From contig JBAOKB010000024.1 in NCBI GenBank assembly GCA_037044905.1, positions 682,001 through 746,000 on the forward strand: a stretch of DNA of 64,000 nt, given 5' to 3'. Source of the stretch: Hortaea werneckii. Lineage: Eukaryota; Ascomycota; Dothideomycetes; Mycosphaerellales; Teratosphaeriaceae. Shown here piece after piece: positions 1 through 12,278 of this stretch. Every line of letters begins with the position of its first letter. The stretch's first letter is position 1. A program made the position numbers and the translations under genes. The notes under the pieces are model-generated. The model did not search any database and was not told the DNA's origin. It saw only the letters and a program-made list of their open reading frames with translations.

Positions 1-1097
1 TGTATTATCCAGGATCCGGCTCCGTGGCAGAATCTTTAGGAAATCATTCTTTCTTCGTTTCTCCTACTTTTAATACCTTTGGTATGATGACATGAAACCA
101 GTCTGCATCGCCATGTTGAAGATTGAGGGGGGCAAAGCAATGTGATTCGTTCATAGGCGAGGATGAGGGGAAAGGCTGTCAATACTGTCTTCCCACCAGC
201 ATTCGTCCCTACTTTGCCATTGTCCCTCATCACGCATTAGCATCATGATTTGATATGATCAAGACTGTTATGCGATCTCGAGTAACCGTCTAATCGCTGT
301 CGAAGGTACGGATAATAGGTGAGCCTTCCGTTTTAGCCGTCGGCCACGTCGGATTATTACATAGTATGTCTGCTGCAGACCCTTAGATGTTTCAACCCCT
401 GGTCATGACGAACACAATGTTGTCACAGATCCTTCTACCCGTGTTCCGACACTTGTACATCGTCCACAGCCGTTTACTGGTTAGCAGGAGTCTGAGATTG
501 AGCATTGAAGTTTCCAAAAGCTGAGGATCCAAGATAGATTGAAAGTCTTCGGCTTTCAATTTTGACCTCTCTGACGCCCCTGCATCAAAGCATATGAACG
601 AGTGTGCACATCCAAACCTTGAGATATACAAAGATGGAAATGATCGTCACTTTACGGAGGAAAATGACCCCTGGAGTCCAATACAAGAAGAGATCGTGGA
701 TTTTTCCACCCTACCAACCCCACCTCTGTACAGTACCTGACTAACCCCACCGTCATGGGCAACCCATCCTCTGCTACTTAATCTGTAACAGAAAGCTTGT
801 TGACAGCCTAATGATGCTTGATTTTTGTGGAGTATGCCAGCAGTAATTGGTTTACGATGCTTGTCTTCTGCATTGACGGCAAGTCGAGCCTTGTTCGAGA
901 CCAGTACTGTCAAACGTCATTCTCTGGGATTCGACGACCCCGATGGAGACCGTCGTCACCTCACTGGGTACTATCCCTTTGACTATATATGAGAGCTACC
1001 AGATCCGCTCAATGATCTGTAAAGACCACATCCTCGTTGACATTTCTACCAACCCATCACTCAAGCCCTATTTAAAACCCTTCTCAAGATACCAACC
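1..1097. other. Non-coding upstream region
   Basis: I see no convincing gene here. The short open frames have no recognisable domain, no matching splice signals and no coding-like composition. The last 120 bases are the probable promoter of the secreted protein that starts at 1098, with TATA-like sequences near 984 and 1069. Confidence 0.5.
984..990 (+). promoter_or_regulatory. Possible TATA box of the DPBB gene
   Basis: TATATAT lies 108 bases before the ATG at 1098, which would leave a leader of about 80 bases. A second TATTTAAA at 1069-1076 is only 22 bases from the ATG and is more likely within the leader. Position is the only evidence. Confidence 0.3.
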
Positions 1098-1763
1098 ATG
1101 TTCACGAAATCACTCATCACCAGCCTTGCCTTCGCCCTGACCGCATCTGCGCAAAGCTACAAAGCCTCCTTCACCGAGTATGGCTCGGGCGACCAGAACG
1201 GCAGCGGCAACTGCAACGTAGACTCCACAGCGTGTGGCTACTACACCACCTCTGGCTACTCGGCCGCCGCATCCCAGAACATTTTCGGTGCCGGACCCGG
1301 CGAAGGAGCTGGACCAGGCTGCGGGACTTGCTGGAAATTGACCATGTAAGCCACCTCTCCATCGACCAGGAGAAAAGTAAAATCCGACCCATCAAGCACG
1401 CCAGCTGACACTTTGCCCCAATCAGCCAAACCGACAGCTCAGGCAACCAGGTGTCGAACGCAGGCAACAGCATCGTAGTTAAAGTCACGAATCTGTGTCC
1501 AGGTAAGACAGACTTCGAGAAAAGCTCCCCCACCGCATCAGGGGATGAATTGCTGATGATGATCTCGCACAGCCAACGGAAACCCTCTCTGCGCGCAGAG
1601 CAGCACATCCGACACGAACCAGTACGGCGCCAACGTCAACTTCGACACGTGCATCGACAGCGGGGCGTCGGAGGCCCTCTTCGGCAACAGCGGGGTCGGG
1701 TTGGGCGTGGGAACGGCGGAGAAGGTGGATTGTAGCCAGTGGAGTGGCCAGACGGATCAGTAG
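1098..1763 (+). CDS. Secreted double-psi beta-barrel (expansin/EG45-like) protein
   Basis: Three exons (1098-1345, 1426-1502, 1573-1763) join in frame to a 171-residue protein. Introns are GTAAGC...CAG and GTAAGA...CAG. The first 18 or so residues form a signal peptide ending in ASA. The mature part is a single RlpA/barwin-like barrel: a paired-cysteine N-terminus, a CGTCWKLT motif like the CGxC of expansin-like proteins, a VVKVTNLCP strand and a late FDTC. There is no carbohydrate-binding module and no cellulose-binding tail. Proteins of this size are secreted and are thought to loosen or bind plant or fungal wall polymers, usually without shown hydrolysis. GH45 is an alternative reading of the same fold, but its typical N-terminal catalytic motif is not seen. 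The intact frame and splice sites make the gene model firm; the function is inferred from fold. Confidence 0.85.
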
Positions 1764-2573
1764 AGATCCACGAAAAAAAGCTTCGATGCAGGCTGGCTCC
1801 TTCATGTTCGTGGAGCTGCGAAATGCTGGATGCTAGATCTGCGTAAATGGAGCTCTGATGTTGCGTCCTGCAATGGCAGAGGGGATCGCTCTTCAAACCA
1901 GAAAACGAAGAATTGATTCGACGTCAACAGTGTTCCTCTCCTTATCGAAATCTCCTAGCGTTCCAGTGGATATATCATCTTTCACACCAAACGTCCAAAG
2001 CAAAGAAAAAAGAACACAACTTTGTTAAAGACATAAATTGATCGTACAGACAGGACTTGAAAAACCCCCATCCAACTACCTCTGACAAGATGATTATCTC
2101 GTAACGCCGAAAAAAAAAAAAAAAAAAAAAACCACAATGAATCAATGCCCAGAGATAAAAACAACCCATAAAACAAACAACAGCATCGCAACTCAACAAC
2201 CCATCTGATGTGCGTGCTTTTTCTTCTCTCGCGCCTCATATTCGCTCAGGGTATCTCCGCAAAGACGAAGGACGGGGGTGAGTTGCTGGCCGGCCCTTAC
2301 ACATCGTCATACCGAGAGCATGGGAACGGTCAGATGTAAGAAAACGCCAGGTGAAACGCCGCCGCTGAGTACGCATGAGATGTGCCTGATTAATCAAATT
2401 TCAAAACCAGAAAAGAAAAAAAGAGGGGGAACAAGAAGGAAGACCAAAGTCTTTTCTTGAGAAGCCGTCGATGTGGAAGCAGGCGGTTGTCAAAGACGCG
2501 TAGTGCGTGGATTGCCGACTGGTGATTGGAGAGTCTAATGTGGCCACGAAGCCTGTCCGGTGAGGTTTGACGC
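1764..2573. other. Convergent intergenic region with poly(A) tract
   Basis: This separates the 3' ends of two convergent genes. It has a run of about 21 A at 2110-2130 and several A/T-rich stretches suited to 3' processing. No gene is supported. Confidence 0.5.
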
Positions 2574-4665
2574 CTATTGCATGATGGAAGGACCAAGCGT
2601 TTGCTGCATAGCCGCGCTCGAGTTGCCGCGGCTCCGAGGACGGCGGGAAGCAAGAGGGCTGCCGACCGCCTTCTTGACACCAGAGCCAGTCAGGCTCAGA
2701 TCCGTACTAGCTCTATTCTTGCGAGCAGGTGTCATGGGGGTATTCGCTGCCGCCCGCCGACCTTGCTGCATGGCGTTGTATTCGGAAGTTTGGGCGCGCT
2801 TGGCGGGGTTCGCTGCTAGAGAAGCTGACGTGTCGGACTTGGTTCTGGTTGCGACGGAAAGAGCCGACGAGCCCGCGTTGCTGATCGAGGTGGTTCAGGA
2901 GACTGTCGCTGCGGTTCGGGAAAGAGAAGACATCATCTGCTCCTGCGACAGGGGACGTGACTGGTGCTGACGCTGGCTCGTCGCTCTCAGAACCAGATTC
3001 CTCGATGTCTAGGAAATCCTGCATGTTGACCTCAGGCATTTCGGCGTCGCTGTCGTCGTAGTTGGAACCAGACGCAAGTGAAGTCATAGGATGGGCAGCC
3101 GCTCCAGGTAGTAGATCGCCAGCGATGCCCGAGACGTCGTTGTTACGGAGTATGTCAAGGTTGCCATTGAACATGGAGCCCAATGTTGATTGGGCGGTGA
3201 AAGGCCTAGGAGGCAGCTCAGGACCAGGGTGCGCACACTCCACTGGACCGAAGACCGTGGCGTGCTGCTTCGGCTGCTAACGGCGCTCCGGGCACGATCC
3301 CAAAATGCTTTCTCCTTGTCGGCAGGCTTGGACGGCGGATCGACCTTGATTCGGTTCCCTTGGGCATCCGCGGACATTGTGGCGCGAGAGTTATCGACGG
3401 TGAAGGTGCCCATTTTCGGACCTTTGCCGCTCTTTGGTGTCGATACGGCGCTGTGCTGTGTGTTGGTTGGGGATGATGGCTTGCTAGGAGTGGGTGTAGT
3501 AGGCATCAGCATTGGAGACCGCCCAGCGGCCTTGCGCGCTGCCTGAATACGAGCGATCTGCTCTTCCTCGTCCTCCTCGTCTGTGGTGTCGCCTTCATCT
3601 TCGGCTGAGTCATGTTAGCCATGCGCACTAATCAGAAACCTGGATACACACTTACACTCCAGATCGCTTGACTCGTCATCAGTGTCACTCTCTCGTCGAT
3701 CTCCAAAGCCAGTCTTTCGTCATCTCCATCAAAATCATAACAGCTGCCAGTATCATCATAGTCATTCTGAAACCCTGCGTCGACGTCTTGGTCGAGCCCG
3801 AAATTTGCCCGAAGCGAAGGGTCATCGTGGGCGTCGAATAGATCGGGGAAGGCATCGTTGGGATCCTGGTCGTCGATGCTGCTGAGACTGGAGCTCCTTG
3901 ACCGCACCTCATGCGGCTCTTGAAATCGGACTTTCTTCTTCATTTCCATCGAATCTTCGCTATTGTTGCGCTCAGTACGCCATCCAGAAGAGCGTTTTCT
4001 GCATCATTATAAAGCTCCTGGTAGTGATTATCTCCGAACCCATGACCAGCAAATGGATCCGCGTTCATGTCCACGTCCAGATCGAAGGGGCCAAACGACC
4101 CATTTTGGGACGTGTTGTCCGCTAACCCGAGATCGCGGAGCAGGTCACCATCGTCGCCTAGGTACATCGTGTCCATGTCGGAAGTCATGGAATTGGCGTT
4201 TCGTCGTTCTTCAGTACGCTCGAATTCATCGATCAAGTCTTCTTCGGCAGCTCGCAGCATGTCGGAAGCCTTGACGGAGCCTTCATCGTCGCTAATGTCT
4301 TCCACGCCAGCATAATCATCGTCGTCACTGGCATTCGTGCTCGACATATTTGCACCTGCAACAGCTTGGGATGCATCTCCAGAGAACATGTCGTCTGCGT
4401 TGAGCCCTGCCAGGTGCTTTCTACTGTCCTGCGTACCTGACAGGGCCATACCATCCGTTTGATCGGTCTCGTCTTCGTCATCATCACTTATCGCACTACT
4501 ATCGTCGGAATCATCTTCGCCTTCCGTGCCTTCGGACATTCCAGCAGCACTCTCGCGGTTGGCCTTTGCAGGAGCTTTCGCCCTTGCCATTTGGTCTTTA
4601 TGCGCTTGCAGCTTCTGCTGTATTTGGCCATGATGGGAGGCCATTTGGTGACTAGGGGTTGCCAT
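2574..4665 (-). CDS. Acidic Ser/Asp-rich protein, frame broken several times
   Basis: Reading from the ATG at 4665, protein-like sequence runs to a TAG at 2574, but it jumps frame about four times. A clean 51-nt intron (3605-3655, GTAAGT...CAG) joins two Asp/Glu-rich parts. The breaks are near 3955, 3700 and 3245 (each one base short) and near 2905 (one base extra or two short). On both sides of each break the composition is the same: acidic Ser/Asp-rich at the N-terminus, a KKKVRFQEP patch in the middle, then Pro/Ser-rich sequence, and a basic C-terminus containing MTPARKNR and RRPRSRGNS. The repaired length would be about 690 residues. I do not recognise the family. It looks like an intrinsically disordered nuclear or regulatory protein, possibly a phosphoprotein. 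It may be a decaying gene or a poorly assembled intact one. Confidence 0.6.
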
Positions 4666-6495
4666 GTTGCCGTTGTTGTCTTCAAACCTTGGGGAATCAC
4701 AGCTATTGAAGGATGGCAGGAGGATTTCTGTTTAATGGCGGAGAAGTGGGGTTCTTGTGGACTATGGGTGTCGCCTTCAGGCAACTCGTTTCGTCTGTAT
4801 TTGGTATTCTAGACTCGGCCTCTCAGGGGTCGAGTCAATGCTTCGTCGTAGTCTGCGGGGGAGCAAACAATGCACTAAAGATGCCTGGTTCCGCGCCCTG
4901 ATATTTCAAGCGGCGTCTGGATTGTTTTCACAGGCTGGTTTGGCTGCTAGTTCAAGCCAATGCTCGGAGCAACCACTGTTCGTCGGAGTCGATAGAAGAT
5001 CTCGTTGCTGTGACCGGTCTGGAGGGGGGGTGTTGCCCCTCCAGCGGCGCGTTTAGCCAACGACAGCCCGGAGCATCTCGACGACGAAGGGGTATCTGTT
5101 CGGGTTTACTGTGGGTGTGTATGTTACGGTGGATATGGCGACGAGGCTGGAAAGATGGTGGTTCGAGGAGCAAGAAAGCAAAAGGGCAGAAGAGGGAGGC
5201 CTTTATCAAAGGGCTTAACCCAAAATTTAGTACGACGCTAGGGTCCGCGAACCGACGCTAATGCACGCCTGTGCTTTGACCGCCTCCCTGATGCGTCACA
5301 TCTGCACGCGACAGCGCTCCAGCTCCATCAAAATTTCATGACAGCTCGCCATCATTGCCTCCAACCCTCTGGCAAGGTTTTCACGCAAACCCTCCCAAGT
5401 CCCTTCTTATCTCCACGCCCTCGCGAACCTGCCTGGCTGCTCATCTCGATCAGGATGATTATGACGGAGATTATGAGCCTGGCGTCATCAGAGCCTGCCT
5501 CTGCAGTTGCACGCCCGGCTGGAGATTAAGGTATTGGCGCCATCTGCTGCAACTCATTATGCACACCCCGGCTGCTTCGCGGCGCTCCACGCCCGCCCAG
5601 GCATCGCCTACAGTGGAGCTGACCATTCGTAGCTTGCTCCCGACAGATGGGGATCGCTTACCTGCAGTATGGGAAGCATCCTACCAATTGCAGGGCAGAA
5701 TGCCTTATAATGATTCTGAATATGCGTCCAAGACTCATATTGGGCACAGAACACGTCTTACGCTATGCTGGCATCGCTGACCGTCTTCTCTGCTCTGTCC
5801 AAGGTGACTCGAATCCAGGGTTCTAGTTGAAGTGATGTCAAAAACGGTCTCGGTTGGTCAATGCATTTATTAGGCTGGCGAAGCCATGAGAGCTAACTCC
5901 CTTCCAAGGAAGGCTGGGTTCGGTGGATCATTGGCACAGACAAGTCCTCAAGCGTATACTGCAGCTCGCACGTGACCTCGATCCGTCAACAAATGTGCAG
6001 ACATGACATAGTCGTAATTAATCTAGCCTCAGCAGTGTTGCAAGCCGTATAGCAACCTTGTGCAGAGCAATTGGCAAAACGACACAACTTTCCTCACGGG
6101 TGGAGTCAGGCACGACATGACATTGCTGGTTTGCCCGTAGTGCGCCGTCAAACATAAGAAAAGCCTTCATTCCTCATGAGGCGAATGAGCATACTTCTGT
6201 CATATGCATAGCAAATGTCCATTATGCGGGGGATTTGTACCCGCCTGCTATCTGTCATCGACAAAAAGAAACATCCACATCCGCAACCACAAGTGTGGGG
6301 AGCACAGTCGCCGAGCTTCTTTCCCGTCCCAAACGCCATGCCCAGCCATCTAATCCCCCCCGGAGCGCCATATCGTCCTTCCTCGGATTGAAAATGCAGC
6401 AGGTCCACGCTTTTTTTGAAAACAAACATGTGCCACGTTTCGCCTCTCACAGTACTACTTCGCTCCAGCTTCTTTCCTTTCCCCAAGAAAAGACC
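4666..6495. other. Intergenic region, no supported gene
   Basis: This holds the promoter of the leftward acidic-protein gene and the 3' flank of rho2. A 141-codon open frame at 5355-5780 on the + strand has no recognisable domain, no good start context and no support in composition, so it is not called. Confidence 0.45.
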
Positions 6496-7260
6496 TTATA
6501 AGATCACGCAGCATCCGCCGCGCTCCTTGTGATCACCAGACAGAAGGCTCTGGCGTGTCGCCGCTTCGAACACATCGTCGACGCCTTCGCCAGTAAGTGA
6601 GGAGCACTCGAGATATTTCTTAGCCGCGATCCTCTTCCGGACCTCTTCGCCTTCGTCAGGCGTCAGGAACTTCTCGGAGCGTTTCCGCATCTCTTCTTGT
6701 GCGACTGGGTCCTCCCGTAGATCTTTCTTGAGACCGACCAGGATTATGGGGACGTTGGGACAGCGTTCGACAACCTCCGGATGCCTGGCAGACTGTCAGT
6801 GTGGACCTTGTGGGGGAGAGGTTGGGTGGAGTCTCACCATTTGGTGGTGATGTTGTGCAACGAGTCGGGACTCGAGACGGAGAATGCTATGAGGATGACA
6901 TGTGCTTGGCTGTATGCTAAAGGTCGTAGGCGCTCGTAATCTTCTTGGCCTGCCGTGTCCCAAAGCGCTAGCTGTACGGACTTTCCATCAACTCGGCAGT
7001 CTGTGACGTAGTTCTCGAACACGGTTGGGACGTATCGCTGTGTCTCCTGTCAGCCACTACGCCTGCACAGTGATGGAAGATATGCATACTGTAGGGAAAG
7101 TAGCCAAGTGTGAACACGCTGAGTAAACTTGTTTTTCCGCAAGCACCATCCCCTATTATCACCAACTTCCTGTCCAAAGGCGTCAGCTTCATGCTCGAAA
7201 AGTCTCTCTTACGGTTTGGCATGCATACCTCCTCATTACTTGGGTGTCTTGCTGCGCCAT
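6496..7260 (-). CDS. rho2: Rho-family GTPase Rho2
   Basis: Rho2 is a membrane-anchored small GTPase acting in cell polarity and wall alpha-glucan/integrity signalling. Four exons (7229-7260, 7090-7169, 6838-7037, 6496-6784) encode about 199 residues. They show the P-loop GDGACGKTS, switch I VPTVFENYV, switch II DTAGQEDYERLRPLAY, the G4-region LVGLKKDLRED, CSSLTGEGV and a CCVIL end with a CaaX-type prenylation box (CVIL). The G2/G3 regions and the TDCRVDGKSVQLALWD stretch point to Rho2 rather than Rho1, Rho3 or Cdc42. The exon lengths sum to 601 bases, one too many. The extra base sits at the 3' end of exon 2: removing one base there gives FPTRYVPTVF, as in other Rho2 proteins. The intron sites themselves are canonical. 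The gene is divergent from nst1 across a 1.34 kb spacer. Confidence 0.9.
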
Positions 7261-8600
7261 GGTGAGGGTGGTAGGCTGGCCGGCCGGCCGGCTTCGCGAT
7301 TGCTGTGGGCTGTCGATGTACCTTGAAGCTTGAAAAGTGTAGCCAAGTTACAGCTTACCCGGCTCTGTTTGCGAGGCTTGGTGATCGCCTCTTTTCTTAT
7401 TTAAAGTTTGGATGACTTAAAAGCAAATGCCGGCCTGCGGGTTGCGGTGCAGAATGTATGATGCAGGGATCTAACGCTGGCGCTGGATGCCGAGGTATGA
7501 GATAGGGTGGGAGGTGTCGAGACGTAGAGATGAGGACTCGGGAGTGGGATGGACAGGCGGAGTAGTGGAAGGAAGAAGGCTGGTCGAGTGACACAGTGTT
7601 ATGCCGTGGCCGTGTTTCAAAGGGCCAGGCTAGGAGCTGCTCCAAGCTTCGACCCAATGCTCTGCCGGACGTCGCGACGGGTTCCGGGGGACAGTGATGG
7701 GCAGGAGTGATTTCGGGATGGAGTGCGGGTGAAGAGGAGCTGGGTCGCTGCACTGTGTTCCGCTTGGTAGTAGCGAATCGGTTGCAGTTCTACAGTACTA
7801 GAGATAGAGGAGGATCAGGTCGAGGGGTTTGTTGGGCGGGTTGGTTAAGGCCGAGAGCGACAAGCCCAGAGCACGACTCAAGCCCGGGCAGTCCACCAGC
7901 GGAGGGCAGGGCAGGGCATCCGACAGCGCCTGCATCACCTCGCTCCCGCTGCGCTGCGCCTGCAATTCCATTGGTCCACCAGGGCTCAGTGAATAAGGTA
8001 CCTAGTGGACGGCAATTCCAGCCTGGGGCATCAATCAGTGCAGCCTTGCACAGCCGGCGGGGTTTCCCGTCTCGTTCGTCACCTCCATCCGCGCGCCTCT
8101 CTTCGGCTACTCCCGCCCACGACGAGCGAGCGCACCTGCACCTGCGCCTACTGCTGCTAGCGGACGCCGGACCTTCGCGAGTGACTGACGTCTGGCCGCC
8201 GCTCTCTCCACAACCCGCACCACCACCGAACGCGAAAAGCAACCGCGACAAGAGGCGACCGGGCAGCTTCCGATCACGACAGTCGCTACCATTGGCACGT
8301 ACTAGGGCGGCAAGGGCAGGTACGCATTCACAAAGCACCCCGACCGACCGTGGTGGGTGGGGCTGGCTGCTGCTGCATGCACCACGACCACCGACCTCCC
8401 AGTGACGGTCTGATTGTGCCTCCCACTCCACCATCCCCCTCGCCGGAATATCGCTACCGCCACCATCACTACCTGGCAGCCTCAGGTGTGCACCAACTCT
8501 GACACGTGATATTGCTAGGCCCCAGTCCGAGCCACCTGACACCGCACCCTCTCCACAACCTCCGCTACCACCACAACCACCAACGCCGCCCCGTGAGACC
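7261..8600. other. Shared promoter region of rho2 and nst1
   Basis: This divergent spacer is rich in CCACCACC-type pyrimidine/purine strings and has a GGCCGGCC-type run at 7278-7293. The long open frames on both strands arise from GC-rich low-complexity sequence, and I call no gene in them. Confidence 0.45.
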
Positions 8601-11600
8601 ATGGCGGCCCATGCGAAACCACCCCCGCCCGCTCCGAATGGCGTCTTGACCGGCGCGCCGAATGCTGGAGGCAACCGCAAGAAGCAGAAGAGAAGAGCGA
8701 AGCAAGCGGCGAAGCAAGCAGCCCATGTGCCATTCCCGACCGCGGCGCCCAGCACAGCAGCAGACTTAGGCTATGACGAGGATCCCTTAGCCGTGGACGA
8801 TGACTCGGAGGAAGAGCTCGACGAGGACCAGTACGAGGCCACACACGCTGGCCCAAACGGCTTTGCCTCTCCCCCACCTCTCAGCACTAAGAAGAACCGC
8901 AAGAAAAAGAAGCCCGGAGTGTCGCTAACTCACAACGCTTACAACCCCGATATGCTCCCGCCCATGCCGAATCCTCCTCCCCCATCTGCGGGCATGCTAC
9001 GGTCTGCGCATAGGAGCCACAGCCACGGCCACGGCGATATATGGAATACGAGCTCGGCCCAAGAGCGGCAGAACATAAAGGATTTCTGGTTGAGCCTGAG
9101 CGAAGACGAGCGGAAGTCACTGCTGAAGATCGAGAAAGAGGCCGTGCTTCGTAAAATGAAGCAGCAGCAGAAGCACTCCTGCTCATGCACCGTGTGCGGT
9201 CGGAAGCGTACTGCTATCGAAGAGGAGCTGGAGGTGCTATATGAGGGTTACTACGAGGAGCTGGAGCAATACGCGCATCACGATCAGCCTCCTCTCCCAT
9301 CTAGCGACGGCCTAATGCCGGACCCGCTCCACCACCACAGACCCCCGCATCCGCTCGCCGCGCCACCTCCAATGCATCCTCAGCACCGGACGAGCAATGT
9401 GCGCGAGCATTTCGATGACGACGAGGAAGAGTACAGCGATGAAGAAGAGGAAGAGTACTCTGATGAGGAGGATTACTCCGATGAAGAGCCTGAGCCGCCG
9501 CGTGGCGTACCCGATTTCTTCAACTTCGGCCAGAATCTGACAGTCAAAGGTATCCTCACACCCTGGCTTGAAAAGTTGCAACAAGGGCTAAAGGGTAAAG
9601 CAGACAACCTCCTCACCGTCGCTGACGATCTGCTGAAGAATGACGGCCGCAAGTTCATCGAGATGATGGAGCAGTTGGCCGAGCGGCGAATGCAGCGCGA
9701 GACCGAAGCAGAGTATGCAGCAGCGAACCCGAGCCACCCTGGAGCATATGCGCCGACCGCGCCCGGCTACGTGCACGAAGATCCGCTTGCAGCTGGCGAT
9801 GAGTACGATGACGACGAAGCCTCGTACGACAGCCAAGAAGAATACGACGATGATATGGAGGAAGAGGACGAAATGGTGAGTAAATGGACGGGCGTCGTGA
9901 CTGATCATTTCCGAGCTGACGATGTACAGGGCGGTCTGACTGAAGAGCAGCGTATGCAAGAAGGCAGACGGATGTTTCAAATTTTTGCTGCGAGAATGTT
10001 CGAGCAGCGAGTACTAACCGCTTACCGAGAGAAGGTGGCTGCAGAGCGACAGGCGAAACTGTTAGAGGAGCTCCAGGACGAGGACAAGGTTGCGGCAGAG
10101 CGGGAAGCAAAGAAAGCTCGTGATGCTGCGAAGAAAAAGGAGAAAAAGAGACAGCAGCAGCAAGCAAAGGCCGAGGAGAAAGCGCGCAAGGAGGCCGAGA
10201 AAGGCTGCTCAAGAAGCGTTAGCGCGAGAAGCCGAGGAGAAGAAACAGGAGGAACAGAGGCGAAAGAAGGAGGAGCAGCGTAAGAAGCGTGAGGAGGAGA
10301 AGCGGAAAGCTGAAGAGGAAAAGCAGCGGAAGGAGGCTGAAAAGACTCGCCGAATGCAGCAAGAACAGGAACGCCGGGAAGAAGCCGAGCGCAAGCAACG
10401 CGAGCAGAGGGCCATGGAGAAAGCGAGGAAAGAAGAGGCTCGCAAACGTGAGAAGGACGAGCGAGAGGCGCGGGAGAAGGAGGCGCGGGACAAAAGGCAC
10501 AGGAGGAGAAAGAGCGCAAGGAACGTGAAATGAAGGCAAAGGCGGAGAGGGAGGCGAAAGAACGTGAGAAGAGCGCTCAGCAAGGCGCTCCACCGCCACA
10601 GCCAGCACAACAGCAACCTCCGCAGATGACGAAACGACCTTCTCAGATGGGTATCGCTGTGCCGAATCAACTACAAAAGCAAACGTCTTCGGGCATCTCA
10701 TCACCACACCCCCCGATCGCTACACCAGCAATGCCAAAGGCGCCTACCCCAAATAGGCAGAGGCAAGCGTCTCAGCAGGGATCGCACGCTTCCTCTCCTC
10801 GGCAAACCGCAGCGTCTACCTCCAGCGTACCGAGCAAGTCAACATCTCCGAGCAGTTCCATTGCTCAGCAGCAAAACCCACAGCCCAATCAACCCCGGTC
10901 GACCGTTCCAAAGCCAGGTCATCCTCAAATGGGCCCGCCGCATCCGATGCAGACATCTTCGCCTCTCAATCAAGGGCCAATGCAGCCTCCACCTGGCATG
11001 CCGCATCCAAATCAGCTTCCAGGTGGATTCGGAGGCATGTCGCATATGGGCTTCTCGGGTTTTGCAGGCCAGCAGGGGCCAATGATGCACGGACACATGG
11101 GTCAACGGGGGCCGATGCCGATGATGCCGCACCCTGGCGCGCCGCCAATGGGTATGCCACAACGGATGTCATTCCCAAATGCGAACGGCATGCCACCACC
11201 TCCGCCTGGCATGATGCCCCAAGGAAGAGGTGGTCCGTTTGGCGGCTTTGAGCAAGGATTCGGCCAAGTGCCTCCTGGGCTTGGGCAACCCCAGATGCCA
11301 AACCACTCACCTCTCAGCCAACCATCATCGCAGATGCAGGGCGTAGATCCAAGGCAGGGGGTGCCCACCCACTCGCGTCAACAGTCTACCAGTGACAAGG
11401 ATCGCTTCGAGTCTACCGCGAACCAGCCTATTGCGCGGCCAGCTCCGATTCAGCGGCCGAGTAGTGTGAAGCCGCAAAATCGTAACGGGGTGAACGAGGA
11501 CGTCGAGAATCTGTCCAGGCATCTCGGTAGCTCCGCGTTACTTGACGACGCTGACGAGCCTCTCCCTACCAGTGTTCCGGACGGCCGACGTACTTCAGGC

Positions 11601-12278
11601 ATGAGGAATGGTGCAGCACCAGGCTTTGGCAGTCTCGGCGGTCTCGGTTCACCGGCTCCTGGCTTCGGACCAGCACCGAACTGGAGTACGCCGCAGCCAT
11701 TTGGTCAGCCTCCTGGATTCGGCCAGCAGCCTTGGGCACCGCCACTGGGCGGGCCGCCGATGGGTGGATGGTCACACAATCAGAACGCATTCGCGGCCAA
11801 CGGTGCTTTCGGCAACCTCGCTGGCACCATGCACCGTGCGCCAGGCAATCGAGCGCTCAACGTGCGGCTAGCGATATGCAATGCTTGCCGCTCACTGACG
11901 AACACTTCTCGAGGCGAGGGCGACGACTACCACGACGTCAACGTCCTCCTTAAGCAGATGGATGGCCGCGTGGAACCGCTGCCCTCGTTCGAAGAGATCG
12001 AAGCCATTTGCGAGACGGAAGGCACGCGCGAGAACGGCGGCGGTGAGCTTCATGTGCGAAAACAGGACGGTGCGAAGGACTTCTCCGTCAAGCTGGAAGA
12101 GAGCGCCGGCACGCCCGACCAGGGCCGGGGCTCAGTCAGTCTTGGCGAAATAGGTAGTCCCATGCCGACCAAGTCATCGCCAGCCTTCAGCTTCGGTGCG
12201 CCAGGCACAGGCCGGACTTCGATTGGCGGGACCGGCTTCCAAAGCTTGGGTGCTGTAGGCTCAGGAAGTAGCTTCTAG
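8601..12278 (+). CDS. nst1: Stress response protein Nst1
   Basis: Nst1 was named in yeast for an effect on salt tolerance; its biochemical role is unclear. The ATG at 8601 (ACCATGG) opens a protein of about 1,207 residues after removal of a 54-nt intron (9876-9929, GTGAGT...CAG). That intron is a multiple of three and has no stop, so it is easily missed. Order of parts: a Lys/Arg-rich N-terminus, the family's CSCTVCGRKR segment, acidic EEYSDEEE blocks, the conserved EEQRMQEGRRMFQIFAARMF segment, a long Glu/Lys/Arg coiled coil, then a Pro/Met/Gln-rich and Gly-rich C-terminal half. Between about 10205 and 10495 the coiled coil is read one frame over: an extra G at the start (AAAGGCTGC) and a missing base at the end (run of A near 10492) cancel out, so the total length stays a multiple of three. 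The rest of the protein is intact. Confidence 0.92.

Noticed and set aside
5355..5780. 141-codon open frame on the + strand
   Set aside because: It has no domain, no splice context and no coding-like composition, and lies in a promoter-sized gap.
7790..8755. Long minus-strand open frame over the nst1 promoter
   Set aside because: It is GC-rich low complexity opposite the nst1 start and promoter; rho2 and nst1 explain the region.
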